A stretch of DNA of 64,000 nucleotides from contig CM073595.1 of the NCBI GenBank assembly GCA_037074705.1, positions 55,795,639-55,859,638 on the forward strand, written 5' to 3'. How positions within the stretch are numbered: position 1 is the first letter of the stretch; every line of letters begins with the position of its first letter. Source of the stretch: Zhengitettix transpicula (Eukaryota > Arthropoda > Insecta > Orthoptera > Tetrigidae). The notes beneath the pieces are model-generated. The model was given only the letters and a program-made list of their open reading frames with translations. It searched no databases and was not told where the DNA came from. The position numbers were made by a program, and so were the translations under genes. Below are positions 23,512 to 36,075 of the stretch, piece after piece.

Positions 23512-25527
23512 ATTACTGCATGTTATAGAGAAATAAACCTCCTCAAAAAACTTAATCAAAATCATGGGACACCATTGCTGAATTAGTCGCTAAAGAACCG
23601 ACAGACTGTGTATTTACATGGCCTTCTGGGTTTGAGGAGGCACATGCCCAAAGTAATTCACCTCAGACACTTCGCATATTTCCAATTTTTACGGAATATT
23701 GAACGAATAGGCACTGGCCTTATTTTTTTCCCCCAAAAAAATACATGTTATTTTTAACACCATGATGAAAATAATCAATCGTGGTTGCATACAAGTCTCT
23801 TGTATTTACTATACAATTGTAAGTTGTATTTTAATAATATATTTGGAGAAATTACTTACCCATAGTAAAAGAACCAATCTTGAAGATGACTACCATAGCA
23901 ATAAAAATACCGGCCAGTCTTTCCTCCAATGTATTTTCATCGTCTCTGCACCAAAATGATCGGTCAGAAAATGTGACCTTTTTTTTTGTCTGTGGGCTGT
24001 TCAGTCAAATGCTGTGAAGATGGTAGATTTTAAAACAGGTCTTTGAGCTATTTTTATGTTATGCTAGCCGTTGAATTTAATGGATGAAAAATTCTCAGCA
24101 TTCCAATTGGGTAACAAGATTTGTTTGCCACAAACTTTTTTGCTAAGAACAATGTTATCTTTTGGAATACCTTGAACTTGTAATCCAACAGTTATACTGT
24201 GGAAACCTATGATCCCTTTCGTAGAATTTCATGTCAACGTATCTGTGTCGTACAGGGTCATCGGCGAATCTTAAGTGACACTACTTATATTTTCTCCGTC
24301 CTCTTCTTCCCAGTTGATTGTTCTGAAGAAATCTTCCAGGAATGCAGCGTACGATCTTTGTGATACAGACTCACCTTGCCCTCTACTAACCTTCTAATCA
24401 TAATTATCTTCAGTGAGTTTTCCTTTTTAATTTTGTAACAAAACAATTACACATGATTGCATACTTTGAATAAAGAATAAAAATATGATTAAAATAATTT
24501 ACAGCAAACAGTCCTTGTCTCTGAACGTATTCGAAAGCATTTAATTCAATTCTCTTCTTACAGCAAAGAGGAAGGAGATTTAAGAAATTTTGGTTATATT
24601 CTTTCAACTGTAATATAAAGATTTCAAAATATTCCATATGATTCTAATATGTAAAAGTATAATTCTAATTTGTAAAAATTTATTACTTCTTTCTTATTCA
24701 GCTCCTTTATTACTTTATCAGTCACCTTCGATAGTTTGTTTGTGTTTCCTTTCTTGTATCTTTCTGCTTTGTTTGCTTCACATCTGTACTTTGGTTTTTT
24801 CTCTGTAATGCCTTTTCACTTTCTTACTCAGAAAATGGATTTCCTAAAAAATCTTACAATGTTACATCTCCATTGTGAAAAATAAAGTTCAAAACTGAAC
24901 TCTTACAGAGTCTATTTTTTAAAATAATCTTCAGACCCTGGTTCTCAGTAAGTTTGCAAGGAGTATTATTTGATTTTAGTTTCCCATTCATATTTGACTT
25001 TTGTAGTTAAACTTTTTATATGAGGGATAACGATTCGTTACAACTTACAACATGAATGACCAATCGGAAGCTGAAATGTAAACTTGTAATATTCAAGTTG
25101 TCACAAACCAATTATTTATTTTCAAAGCAACAAAGATAATAGTCAATTACTTCAAATTCTAATATATAGATTAATTAATTGATAATGAAACTAAACGCTA
25201 AATTTCTTGATTGAAAATATCACTTAGTATCAAAATTTCACTACTATTATGTTTTGAAGGAAAATGTAATAAGCATTGCATAAACCAGTAAATACTCAAT
25301 AATTTCTATTTTTTAATACAACTTGTGATGAATACATGTTATTTTTCCATAGTTGAATTTTTTTTCAAGATGAAGCTTCCTCTGACATTGAGTTTTTACA
25401 CAATGTTTTTTGTTTCTTTAAAAATTTGCTCTGGCTGAGGAAGGTTTTAACATTTGTGTCTGTGAGATTAAGAAAAATGGAATCTTTGTGGGCCAGCTTA
25501 TTAAAGATTGTGAAATATTTTATTTAT
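23512..25527. other. Mixed unresolved sequence, possibly old repeat debris
   Basis: Segments around 23,570-23,700 and 24,220-24,380 have more CpG and a less AT-biased composition than their surroundings, as old transposon coding sequence often does. I could not match them to a family. No intact gene is visible. Confidence 0.4.
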
Positions 25528-25929
25528 TTATAAAAGTTTAGCTTTTTTCACCCGTATTATTAATCCACCATTCATAAGGCTGTATTTCTTTTTGTGAGTA
25601 TGGGAATAAAAAGATCTCCAGCTTATTGCTCGCTTCTTCAATGCCCTTATGTGCAGCCTAGTAGAATGTACTTGTTTGCTTTGTGTGCCCCATTTTAATG
25701 TTGGCAATGATTTTCCTATTTGAAATAACACCAGGAATCGACGTTTGAGGTCAGACCTAAGTCTTACACCTTTGAACATTTTGATAAACTCTCGAAAAAT
25801 ATTTGACGCCGTCTCTTGATGTGAAATTGCTTTGTAGAGAATTACTTCAGAAATTAAGCATTTGGTTCTCTCATAATACTGAGTATAATTTAATTTTAGG
25901 GCATGATATATTCTAAAGATTGTAGTCAC
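25528..25929 (-). CDS. Unassigned 133-codon open frame
   Basis: An open minus-strand frame beginning with ATG, basic and rich in Lys/Arg (for example FKGVRLRSDLKRR). It has a few CpG-containing codons, unlike its flanks. I recognise no domain, signal peptide or membrane segment. It sits between decayed transposons, so a transposon-derived remnant is more likely than a host gene. There is no evident promoter or splice structure. Confidence 0.2.
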   Translation of the reverse strand: MTTIFRIYHALKLNYTQYYERTKCLISEVILYKAISHQETASNIFREFIKMFKGVRLRSDLKRRFLVLFQIGKSLPTLKWGTQSKQVHSTRLHIRALKKRAISWRSFYSHTHKKKYSLMNGGLIIRVKKAKLL

Positions 25930-26023
25930 ACATTTGATTAATTTCAGTTAGTGCTCAAGTGAGGAAATACGATGTCACTAGTATAGACATAGTTACAATT
26001 AACAGTAGGCCTAATATTAAAAT

Positions 26024-26790
26024 AGGGGAGCCTGTGGCAAAATGAGGTGTATTTACCACTATTATACTCGAGAATCACAATAGTCTGAAAAAAACGTGAC
26101 TCATATGTCTTGTAGAATTTTTAGCTAGTACTGTGATGTTTTTGAGATTTTGTAATTAAACATTTAAAGCTGAACATATTTTTTAATAAATTCTGTAGAA
26201 AGGATTGTTTTGCCCCAGGGGATGGGACAATATGATCCCCAAGTGTTTAAGTATGAATTTTTATGTAGTTTAGAGATATTATAAGACATTATTTTTCTCA
26301 CAAATAATATTTTAAAACACATACATTTTATAAATTTAAATTTTTATGTGGTAGGGTTTGTTTCTATTGCAAAGGTCACAAATGTACTGATCATCATCAT
26401 CAACTCCTGCACATTGCTCATGTGCCCAGCGTTAACAATAATAATCCATCCTTCACCACTCACAGAATGCAAAAATGATTATTATAATAAATGCATTCTG
26501 GATTGTCATGCACTACTGGAATCTTCCTTCCCAAGAGACTGCTTGGTCTTTTTACTCTTCCTGTTTGTAACTGAACTACTAAATATTTTTCCTCTTCTAA
26601 GTTTCCTGTTCAGCTGCTTTTGGTCGATCTCATTCTTCTTATTTTTTCCTTCAAGTAACAAATTACTATATGGGCTACTTGTCAGAACAACAGATGTGCT
26701 TCTTTTCGTAAGGGATTCTTTTGCCCCACTTTCTCCCAAACAAAAAATTGTGTTATAGCCACACAACACCATCTTGTTTCACAGGAAGAA
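26024..26790 (-). pseudogene. Pogo/Tigger-type transposase C-terminus with broken PHD-like finger
   Basis: On the minus strand, 26,772-26,506 reads ESLTKRSTSVVLTSSPYSN then a Lys/Arg-rich tail, like the linker after the DDE domain in insect pogo-type transposases. After a frame change, about 26,440-26,350 reads RWAHEQCAGVDDDDQYICDL, the second half of a PHD-type zinc finger. Its first half (SGEGWIIIVNA) has lost Cys residues and lies in another frame. The plus-strand edges GGGGAGCCTGTGGCAAAATG (26,024) and GGGATGGGACAATATG (26,220) resemble the non-coding end of such elements. The element is dead. Confidence 0.65.
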
Positions 26791-26889
26791 AGCATGGACA
26801 AGCAACATTAGTTAACCCTGCAAACATCTGAATACTTGTAAATAAATGCATCGCTAGTGTTTATGACATGCAAAGACAAAAACCACTAA

Positions 26890-27905
26890 CTCACCTTAGA
26901 TCAAGATGGCTTGAAATGTATTTTTTTCTTCTAATTTTTTTGCATACACTTTTTGCCCAAATATTTGTAGATTTCTCAGGTCTGGTTTCCTGTGAATCCA
27001 GTTTTCTCCTGGTGCTACATCAATTTCTTTAGTAGGACTTCTATTTATCAGGTAGCAAGCAGTTTGATCTGCTTCACCCCACATTTCTATATTACAATTT
27101 GCATAAAAAATAAGTGGCCTTGCTCTGTTTAATAGAGTCAGCATCATTCTCTCACTCTTACCATTTAACTGGGGTGTTTAAGGAATGGTAAAGTCTATTT
27201 TTTAAATTCCCCTCCATTTGCCACTTCTTAGTTTGCTTGCCTTGATGTTGAAATGTGCTTGTGATTCATTTATAAATATGTTGATGCAGTCAAATACTTC
27301 ATATTATGTTCTATAGTTCCTCTTAAATCAGAATGTATTATCTCCAAAGGGCGGCTCTATGTCTCCCCCCCCCTCTCTCTCTCTCTCACTCACCCACTGT
27401 TTTAAAAGGTAGTCTTGATATATTCATGTTATTTATCTTGAAAGTTACTCCATTGCACAAGTCTGGAATTTTCTTCATTTGAGTATAACTTAGATGGCTT
27501 AGTTTTCTGTGCCATTTATCTAGTTGACTTTTCTATTGAGTAACAAAAGCACTTTCTTTCTTCATATTCACCACATAGAGGCCATTATCAGTTTTCTTTC
27601 CTTCCACCACATCACTATTCTTTGGTATTTCAAGTTTAATTTTTAAGATATACTCTTTTTCTTTATCAAAAATTACTGTACTATCAGTTAACACATTCAC
27701 TGACAGTAGATTTTTGGAGAGATCAGGCACATAGTATACTTCATTCAGAGTACAGTTATAAAAATCAACTGGCCCAGGTTTTTTCACATAGCGCTTCTTA
27801 TGCTGCCACCTTTTTATTTCGATTAGAGTAATCCTTGGATTTAATTTTCTGTAATCATGCATCGTCTCTATATATTGAAATAAATTTAATAATAGACTCA
27901 TGCGA
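26890..27905 (-). pseudogene. Ty1/copia-type retrotransposon pol fragment
   Basis: Three blocks lie in order on the minus strand. At 27,901-27,533 is the segment after the protease: LNEVYYVPDLSKNLLSVNVL. At about 27,525-27,400 is the pre-integrase block WHRKLSHLSY with a damaged downstream frame. At 27,147-26,896 is the integrase C-terminal block MWGEADQTACYLINRSPTK followed by GQKVYAKK. Integrase core residues, reverse transcriptase and LTRs are not recognisable, and stops and frame breaks separate the blocks. It is a truncated, inactive copy. Confidence 0.85.
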
Positions 27906-28800
27906 GTAATTTCTCAAATCTTCCATCATAAATGACGCAATACACTCTTGATTCGTTGACGCGTTTTAGTATTCGTACGACACAAAACTTAGGGCTGGCT
28001 TGAACTGAAGTTGGTGACTCATAAGTCGGAAGTGTTTCACAAGCGAGACAGAGAAATGGTGCCAAAATTATATGATTTCTTTCAGAATAAGGATCAGAAT
28101 ATAACATAAGTCGTGAACCACGAGCTGCGACGTTGCTGCCCTGCGGCGGGCAGTGTTGGATTAAAAATTGTACAGGGAACACAAATAAGATATTTCCACT
28201 TGTCCCGACAGTTAATTTTGTTATTGCCATACGAAGTTTTTTAAATACGTTTTCTAGATGAATGAACGTCTCTTTTAGAAGTGCCAGCCAGTCTTGCGAG
28301 TAGCTCGAGGCTATAATGTAACCGTCTTTCCATTGTGTGTTCGTTATTTTTCTCCTCTGTTAAGGTAGATATAAACCTAACTCCAAACTTGACAAGCATG
28401 CTTGATCAATTTTTTTTTGTACAAGCACGGAAACTATCCCTTCACCACAATAAAAACCGCCAGTTTGCGCTATGTCAAGCTCGGGCGACGATGCGGTCGC
28501 TTTGCTACAGCTCATAAATTAATTTAAAAGGAATTAATTTTTCTCCATTTTAAGAACTTTCATAAAAATTGTGTTTTAACACTGCGAATCTATGCTTGGA
28601 TATCAAAGAATTTAAACTCCCCGCCTTGTGCCGCGGCGCATAGCTGCTGTGCTTTCTCAGCTGCAGCACAGGATCTCGCGCTTTATTCACTCTACAAACT
28701 GCTAGCTTTGTGTGCTGCGATATTAAGGAACACTGCCCTCCAATAAAATATATACACATCGGTTTCCTAAATTGAAATTTTCCTTTCACCTTACTGGTAT
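27906..28800. other. GC-richer unassigned sequence, probably repeat-derived
   Basis: CpG-containing sequence with local GC blocks (CCCTGCGGCGGGCAGTG near 28,140; GTGCCGCGGCGCATAG near 28,628). Open frames occur on both strands (27,898-28,230 minus; 28,335-28,517 plus; 28,550-28,789 minus) without a recognisable domain. GGCAGTGTT near 28,149 and AACACTGCC near 28,729 form one short inverted match. It could be an old DNA transposon or the edge of the CpG-rich block. Confidence 0.35.
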
Positions 28801-29501
28801 TTAACTTTATTGGGGAATTTATACTAATTGTTTTAGATATTTAACGATATACGTTTATCCTCGTTTCAAATTCTCTTACGACAAAGCATAATATTGACAG
28901 TACGAAAGTTTTGCCACTTTTGAATTTCTGGATGCAAGGAATCAACTTAAATGACCGCCGAGATCAATCTGATATTCGTGTGTGCAACGCAATATGACAG
29001 TTATTGCAGTTCTCCATAAGGACCTAATTGCGTGGAAGTATAGAAGTAGAATATACGTATACCGAAATCAACTGGCAATCTATTAAATAATCTATTAAAA
29101 AACTTCATAATTTTGTATGAAATAAAATTTATTGTAGAAAGTATATCTACTGTAGTTTTTCTCGCTGAATGTAGAAATGGGATGAAATGAAAAGTTATCT
29201 GTGGGACTCTCTCGGCTTTGCCAGATTGGAATTCTATTTCAAAATTATTTTGAACCCGTTAGAACCCCACGGGAGACTCCGAATACACAACAATAAATCT
29301 TGTAATTGTTTCGCGGTATGTTCACTCTTTGTTTCTATATTTTGGTGCCCATCGTAGCATTTATTACAATTGTATTATTTCAATTCATGATAAAATATGG
29401 CCATTAAAACGCAATTTTAATGTGAGTGTGTTTAACGTAATAAATTGCACCAGGTTGTAGTTTTGTTTTTTATAATTTATTTTGTCTTTTTTTTTTGTAG
29501 G

Positions 29502-29679
29502 TTGTGAGTGAAATTTCTTTTCAAGAGCAGTAGGTGCAGTCTACAATCGGCGGACAACGTGGTCGGTCGACTGCCGAAGATGCTTCGTTTCAGATCGTGA
29601 ATAGAAGTTTATTATGTAATCTAATCAAACGTTCTGTGATATTGTAATTACCGCTATTTTCAGCTCACTGTAAGGGCAA
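29502..29679 (+). ncRNA. Candidate noncoding or 5'-UTR exon
   Basis: A run of T ending TTTGTAG at 29,501 forms a strong acceptor. Two tandem GTAAGG donors follow, after 29,669 and 29,679. The intervening 168-178 bases are CpG-rich (GGCGGACAACGTGGTCGGTC) and have stops in all frames. This would fit a 5'-UTR or long-noncoding exon of a plus-strand transcript. The transcript itself is inferred, not shown. Confidence 0.35.
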
Positions 29680-29778
29680 GTAAGGATATATTTATAGTAT
29701 TTGATATTGCGATTGTGAAGGTGTAAATCGGATCGACTACTCCGACCATTTAGTTTTATACATTCCTAAGAAGTGACA

Positions 29779-29949
29779 ATGCTTGGAACAGTTTATACAT
29801 TGCTCATCGTAATATTAGTTCATTTGAGGCCTCGAGATTATTTCGAACAAATTGCCTACGGATTATTAAAAAATAGTATCTATTTGTGTGAATTTATAAG
29901 TTACTTTTGTCTCGACGTATTGAAGTTTATTATCAAATTTTTAAAGTAA
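29779..29949 (+). CDS. Candidate 56-residue membrane micropeptide
   Basis: ATG at 29,779 with A at -3 (GTGACAATG) and a TAA stop at 29,947-29,949. The peptide opens with a hydrophobic segment, residues 2-16 (LGTVYTLLIVILVHL), followed by RPRDYFEQ, then an aromatic- and Cys-containing half ending in FIIKFLK. That is the layout of a single-pass or monotopic membrane micropeptide. It lies 100 bases after the candidate exon 29,502-29,679 in CpG-rich sequence. Chance occurrence of a 56-codon frame is quite possible, and I recognise no homologue. Confidence 0.3.
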   Translation: MLGTVYTLLIVILVHLRPRDYFEQIAYGLLKNSIYLCEFISYFCLDVLKFIIKFLK

Positions 29950-31989
29950 TATTCTTCACAAATTTACACCATTCGATATGAATGGTTTAGGGACAATATT
30001 TGTCAAGTCGACAATCATTTCGGCAAGTAACTTAATTCGGTTTAAAACCACAATCATTTCATTGTAAATATTTTTCGAAACTTTTTGTTAGGGTACGTTG
30101 ACAATTTTATTTCAATTATGTAGATATACCGCGATGCTTTGAATTATTTTCGTTTCCCGCCTTCATCCTTTATGACTCGACTTTTACATTGAGGGTCGTC
30201 GTGTGTGTATAAACTATGCAAGGAATTAGAGATTATTTTTAATTTTTTCCTAAATGTTTTATTTTTTTGCAAACTATATTGATGGCCTGAAGGATGATTA
30301 TGTGATGGTTTACTTGGCTAAAATTGTATAAATTGCTAATGTGTGAGTGGTTCGTCATCTTGGTGCTCATTTTCTCTCCCCCTCCCTCCCCACAAGTTGA
30401 CGGTATTCTTATTTCTCAGGTGTACCTGCCTTTTCTAAGTTTATACAAGCTCGATTGCTCCAAAAATAAGCGTTAAGTTGCTCAAGTTGTGGTCGAACGT
30501 TACGGCCTTAGCTTTAACTTATATTTCGATGTTAATCGTAATTAAATTTTAGGTAAAATGTATCGCTCGGTAATAAGAACAAAAATATTTCTAGTCCAGC
30601 GTATGTCTCAATTACTTGTATTACGCAATATATTGATACCCGCAATATTCGAATACGTAAATGAAAGTAATTAATTGTAAATTTTCTGAAGATAAATTTT
30701 ACATATGTGGACTGATGATACGATATCGTATATCGTATATTCTGGAAATCATGTATTTTAAATTGACGCCTAATTCCCTTATTAGAGTATTTAATTTGTT
30801 TGCTCTTCGAAGTGTTTCTTCGAAATACCTGCGTCCAAATTAATTACGGGATATTAATTGTAATTTAACGCCATACACGTATGATTTACGTGACGCGCGT
30901 GCGTTGTCCAAATACTCTCTCAGAAATTAATTAATTCCGTCTAAAAATGGCCATCTAATTGCGGTTTTTTGTGCTGCGGACACGAAGCTGTGAAACGAGT
31001 TTGACTTTACGTATCGGTGTAGTCGTCTTCATATTCCCGTGAATAGTTTGATAGAATTCTGAAGCTATGAGCGGATCGTCTCCGACATGGCTGGGCCATT
31101 CGTTCTTAAACATATGCATTTATAGTTGTAATCGATTTCGTCGTAGATGGTTCTCATTTGGAAACGCGTACAAGTATGCGAGTTTGTGTGTGAACTTGTG
31201 AATGTGTGTGCTCCAGTCAATTTCAAAAGCCTCTTCCACGTGAACGAAACAAAATCATCCATTACTTCAAATCTGACACGATGATGCTGTATAAAGGATG
31301 AGAAATTCAGCGGCCCGAGGCTTCTGAAATTGGCTCAATTTGTTAACATTAAGTTATCTCTGTGTTTATGAAGAAAACGAAAACATTTAATATTATCCCG
31401 ACACCACTTTTAACAAAAAACTCGGAATTTCGGCTGTGTACTTTATTCTAATAATACGAGAGAATTGCCGGAATTTCTAGTTATTTGGATGTGATATTTA
31501 TTTATTTTGTACGATTGTTAAGTTTAAAAGTTTCTTTGTATGTAAATAGTATCCCCGCGCGTATTTCGATGCCTAAATCTTTCACAATCAACTTAGTAGC
31601 ACGTATTTATTATCCACGAGTTGAAATCAGCAGCGGCGCCTCGTGAGCTTGTGAAGTGATAACTGTGCGAAATAATCTGACCTCGCTACATTTTTAATTC
31701 TGTCTACATAATTTCCAACAGTGTCAAATTTTTAAACTACCATTTCTTAGGAAATATTTTAAATAAATTAAATTTTCGGGAACAAGCCACTTACAAGTCG
31801 TGCGGTAGATTTTCGCACTTATATTTTCTTTTCTTTAAAATAACGTTAGATTATGATTTTTTTTTTATTTCACCAAAAATGAACGATTATTTTTGTTTTG
31901 AAAATATAAAACAAGATATATTAATTAGTGAATAGTTGGAATTTATTTCGATTTAGTTGGTTATGTCCGCGTTTCCTCGTCAGTTTTTT

Positions 31990-32130
31990 TAGCTTCACGC
32001 ATGCGCAGTTGTGACTAAATGGCCGAATCCTGTGCTGTAACTGGAATAGCACTGGCTGGCTGCTAAGTCTTCGATATCGAAATTGAGAAAAATTAATTGA
32101 TGTAGCACATGCGCACGAGCCGCTGCTGCT
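31990..32130. promoter_or_regulatory. Candidate promoter with NRF1-like motifs
   Basis: GCATGCGCA at 31,999-32,007 and ACATGCGCA at 32,107-32,115 match the core of the NRF1/Ewg site. Between them lies the palindrome TCGATATCGA (32,071-32,080), close to but not identical to the DRE motif TATCGATA. Such clustering is typical of broad, housekeeping-type metazoan promoters. No TATA box or start site is evident, and orientation is unknown. Confidence 0.4.
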
Positions 32131-33401
32131 TCCAAGGTTTTGTACCTGGCAATAACTACTCGCTAATTTGGTACGCCAACGATTTTCTATTTCGGATCTA
32201 TGTTTGTGTAAATATTTTATTGTAAATATTGGTTTATATACCTTTAAAGCATCATTTTGCAAAAATCGCAACCTAACCAAATGACAAATATTACATGTTC
32301 AGTTTGTCAAATCATGTCAAAATTATATTTTACAATTTGTTTAATTTTCTAATTAAAATTTTTGGTATACAAGAATTCTTATTGAAGTCACGTTTTTTAC
32401 TGAACGGTAAAAATTACCGATTGAATTCCGCTCAATCCCAAAATATAGGAGGTCCGATTGAAAGTGGTACAATAATTGTCCTGTACATCGACGAGGGATA
32501 TTTACAGAGGTCTTAAGATGTCAACGATATGAAACATAATTGGAAAAGAAGAAATTTTGTCTGCCCGAAAGGGAAACGAAACCAGAATTTCGAGCATCGT
32601 TTTTACAATACATCAAACTTCTGAAAATGCTGACTTATTTTCCACCCATTCCTTTATAGATTTGTGAATAGAAGAATCCGACGTGGTCCGTTTCTTGGAT
32701 TCCTGCGTAATCCTAGTCTTATCTCTCAATCAAATTCTTACATGACCGTTTTGTGCTCCTTTTCAGGATCCCGACACTCCGCCCACATTCCCGTAAACAG
32801 TCAGAAACGTCGCAAACTGACGATACTTGTGCACATTTGCACGGGGGATCTTTCACATTTTGGTCCGTCTGTGTTTTTCATCAATTACAGATTACTCCTG
32901 GCTAAAGCAAGAATTTCTATGCGAGAACATTCGAAAATACGAACTGGCGACTTCAAAAGTATTTGCAAAGTGGGTACTTGAAGTTTTATTGTAATGACAA
33001 AGCAAACGCAGGTAACGTCAGTTCTGGGTTTGAAGGTTATTGACAATGGTGTTGAAATTATCGAGGTTTCCGCTGTCTATAGTAGAAAAAAAAATTGAGA
33101 AGGTGGAAGAAGGAACGAAGAACGAGTATAAACTGTTTGTGTGGAGGGAAAGGGTTCAGAACACTTCTCCTTCCGCTATCTACACCTTCATAATTTATTT
33201 TTTACTGTAGACAATGGAACAGCCGATAACGTGTATTGTGCACTCGTCTGTAATGTCTTCACTGCCACGTATTGGAACGCTATGGAGAACGAGCTTCTCT
33301 CAGCTGGAGTCTTCACGCAGTGAATAAGACAATATTGACAAGGGAAGCAATGGATTGTCACCACAGCGCAAAGTCCTGAGAACGTCATTCTTGTGTTTCA
33401 G

Positions 33402-33480
33402 GATGCAAATGTGCCGAAATTTGATATAATCGTGCAGGAAACAAAGTTAGCGCCTCAAAGAGACTCTGCGGACATGGGAG
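33402..33480 (+). CDS. Candidate small coding exon
   Basis: The acceptor CTTGTGTTTCAG and donor GGGAG|GTAAGTC are both near consensus. One frame is fully open (phase 0 in, phase 1 out): DANVPKFDIIVQETKLAP then QRDSADMGG. Alternatively it is a first coding exon whose ATG (GCGGACATGGGAG) gives MG before the splice. The phase-1 end is compatible with the segment at 36,034. I do not recognise the protein. Confidence 0.4.
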
Positions 33481-36033
33481 GTAAGTCAGTTTGTCTTCCG
33501 TCAACTTAATTCTCCTTGGCCATTATTTCCCGACTCCACATCTTCCTCGCCTGCGTCCTTGTGGTTTCTCACCTCCGTTACCAGATCTGCATTCGTTCTA
33601 ACTCTCTTTCACAGCGCCAAAGATTTTTCCTAATATTTTCCTTTCCCATATTCTTATTTTGTCGTCATCTTATTTTTTCGATGTCTGTGCATTATTGGTC
33701 GATAAACTATCAATTTCATTCTTCTTCCTTAAGCAGACCTCATTGATCGCGGACCTGATCTCGGCTTGCTGTTATGTTTTGTTTTTACTTCATTCACCTC
33801 TGTATTCCTATCTTTTTTCCCCTCCTCCCTCTCCGTCAGGCTGAATCCCCAGGAGACGAATTTCTGGTCTCGACCAACGACGGCAGCGCCATCTACATAA
33901 GAAACTTTCTCTTTTCTTCTTCCTGAATTCAATTTACGCTGTTCGTTATCCGACTGTGTCAGATTAGAAAATACATCTCTCCGTTTGCGACCATCACCGA
34001 AATATGGCAACTGTGCTTAAAACGCATAGTTGCAATAATCTCTTGTCATTATGGTAGTAATTCATGGTGCAGGACCGAACACCTTACAAATGACCGAGAG
34101 AATTTCTTATGTACGAGTGTTTAAATGTTGAGAATATCAGATTAAACAAACAAATCAGTCAATGCATATCAGAAAAAAATTGTAGTAATTCAAAGAAGTC
34201 ATTACCGTGTAACGTATCGTTCACAACTTTTTGGACCTTATACAGACAGTTTATATATATACAAAAAAACCGTCTGTATAATTTATACGATAACAATATT
34301 AATTAAAGTCTGTAAATTTTTTTTATCTGATTTATTTATACAGTCGCAGCAACAGTTCCGCTTATTAGCGACTCATTATGGGAAGCTATTTTTGTCTTTT
34401 CGGGGGACTGATGCGCACAAACATCCCTCGGTCACACTGACCCCTGCACCACAGGAGGCCGCCTTGTCCAATTTATTTAACTATTTTTGTGAATTTAAAT
34501 TTCTAATTACATATATTACCCGAGGATGTCCCAAAATTTCTGGACGAAACGTGGCATAGTAATAATTTTTGTTTTAATTAATTAATAGGCTTGCACGCTT
34601 TTTATGACATTGGTTGTTTTGTTTATTAAATGTCAGATTACATTAAATATGAAAATAAGACAGGAAGGTGTAAACTAAACAACTACTTAACCGTAAAAAA
34701 ATCCCACGTCATGTAAGTTTTCCGGTCTGATACAAGGTTACAATCTGTCAACGCCCTGCAGTGGTAGGAAACAACTAAAAACACGCACAAGGAAAAACAA
34801 ATAATTTTTTCATTGTATTTATTAATTCTTCAAATTAAATCATAAAAATTAAATGTGGTCTCTTTTTTTCGTATAAAATGCTTTCAAAGTTGTTTCTTTG
34901 TCCGTAACATATGCCCTATTGACAATCCGTGAAAATTATCTTAAAACGGTTTTAACGTTTATTTGTAATAAGTTTTTTACATTTTTTAAATTGCGTACCA
35001 CTGAGATATTTATTAACACATTTCACACAAGAAAATACATTTTGATTTTATAATAAAAATTATGGAAATGAATTACACGAAGATTATATTTCAACCTTAC
35101 TGTAACTTTTACGATGAATTTAAAAAAATCGTCCTGTTGGAATTCACCTATTTTGTTTTGCAACAATCAGGCCCCCCCTCGAGAAATGACAAGTGTCTTA
35201 CCAATCTTATGATTTTTCATTAAGTATTCACAACTGCATCACTAATATAATTTCTTAAAGCATTCTTCTGATTATCACAGGTATCAAGTAACGTAATAAT
35301 AGCCTCAACATCGACAATTAACTTCTTGTAATACTCGTTGATCGTACATTCCCAACTCTTCTGCGGATTTGGATCTTCTCATGATGAAATACTACAGGGA
35401 AATTATCCGTCGACTCAGTGTTATATTATCAGCGATTAATATTCATGCAGATAAGTTTGGAACACGGAAATAAAGAATTCAAAAATTATCCAGAGAAACT
35501 TCCACAATAGAAAATTTAACTGATATTTTTTACCGGATTTCCGATCTCTATTACCGACCTAAAGAGTCAAAATCAATATATCTCGTTCCAAAAACGACAT
35601 TCCTCAAAGTTCAATTACTTTAAAAATATAAAAAAAAACATGGACTAGGTGCGTCATACTAATTTATTTTGCAGTAAGAATCATTTTATTACTTTTATAT
35701 ATCATCCTTGAAAATAAACAAAAAACGTAGCATTAACATATTTTCGAAAGAATATAAACGCGCGTTTGAGTCCCGGACATTTTCGAAACAGAAACTTTTG
35801 AATGTAAACGACTTAAGGACGATTCCTCGAAGCGACGGAAAAAGTGGATGAACCCTTTTGATATTCTTGCTTGGCCTCGGCACGAGTGTTCGCTGATTCT
35901 TGCAGATGGCTGTGATTGCGGCTCGTCGTGGCCAAGGAAAGTAACCGTCGACGTGGCCGAAGAAATGGGAAGTGCGTACGTACAGAATGCTTTGAGTTCG
36001 TTGAAACTTGCCTAATGTTTATATTTCTAACAG

Positions 36034-36075
36034 GTTTCCTTCCGTCGCAAGAATTCGCTCGTCGCCTTCTTCGGG
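36034..36075 (+). CDS. Candidate microexon
   Basis: It follows TATATTTCTAACAG and ends CTTCGG|GTAACG. With the leftover G of exon 33,402-33,480 it reads GFLPSQEFARRLLR. If not spliced, the frame runs on to a TGA at 36,102-36,104. A second donor (AACG|GTAGGT) lies after 36,108, in another frame. Support is splice signals and phase only. Confidence 0.25.

Noticed and set aside
27898..28230. 110-codon minus-strand frame next to the copia fragment
   Set aside because: It does not continue the copia frame and shows no gag or nucleocapsid signature; kept only as unassigned GC-richer sequence.
34221..34290. Short hairpin TTATACAGACAGTTT / AACCGTCTGTATAA as a second microRNA candidate
   Set aside because: The loop is AT-only and the arms look like a small palindromic repeat; weaker than the 36.9-kb hairpin.
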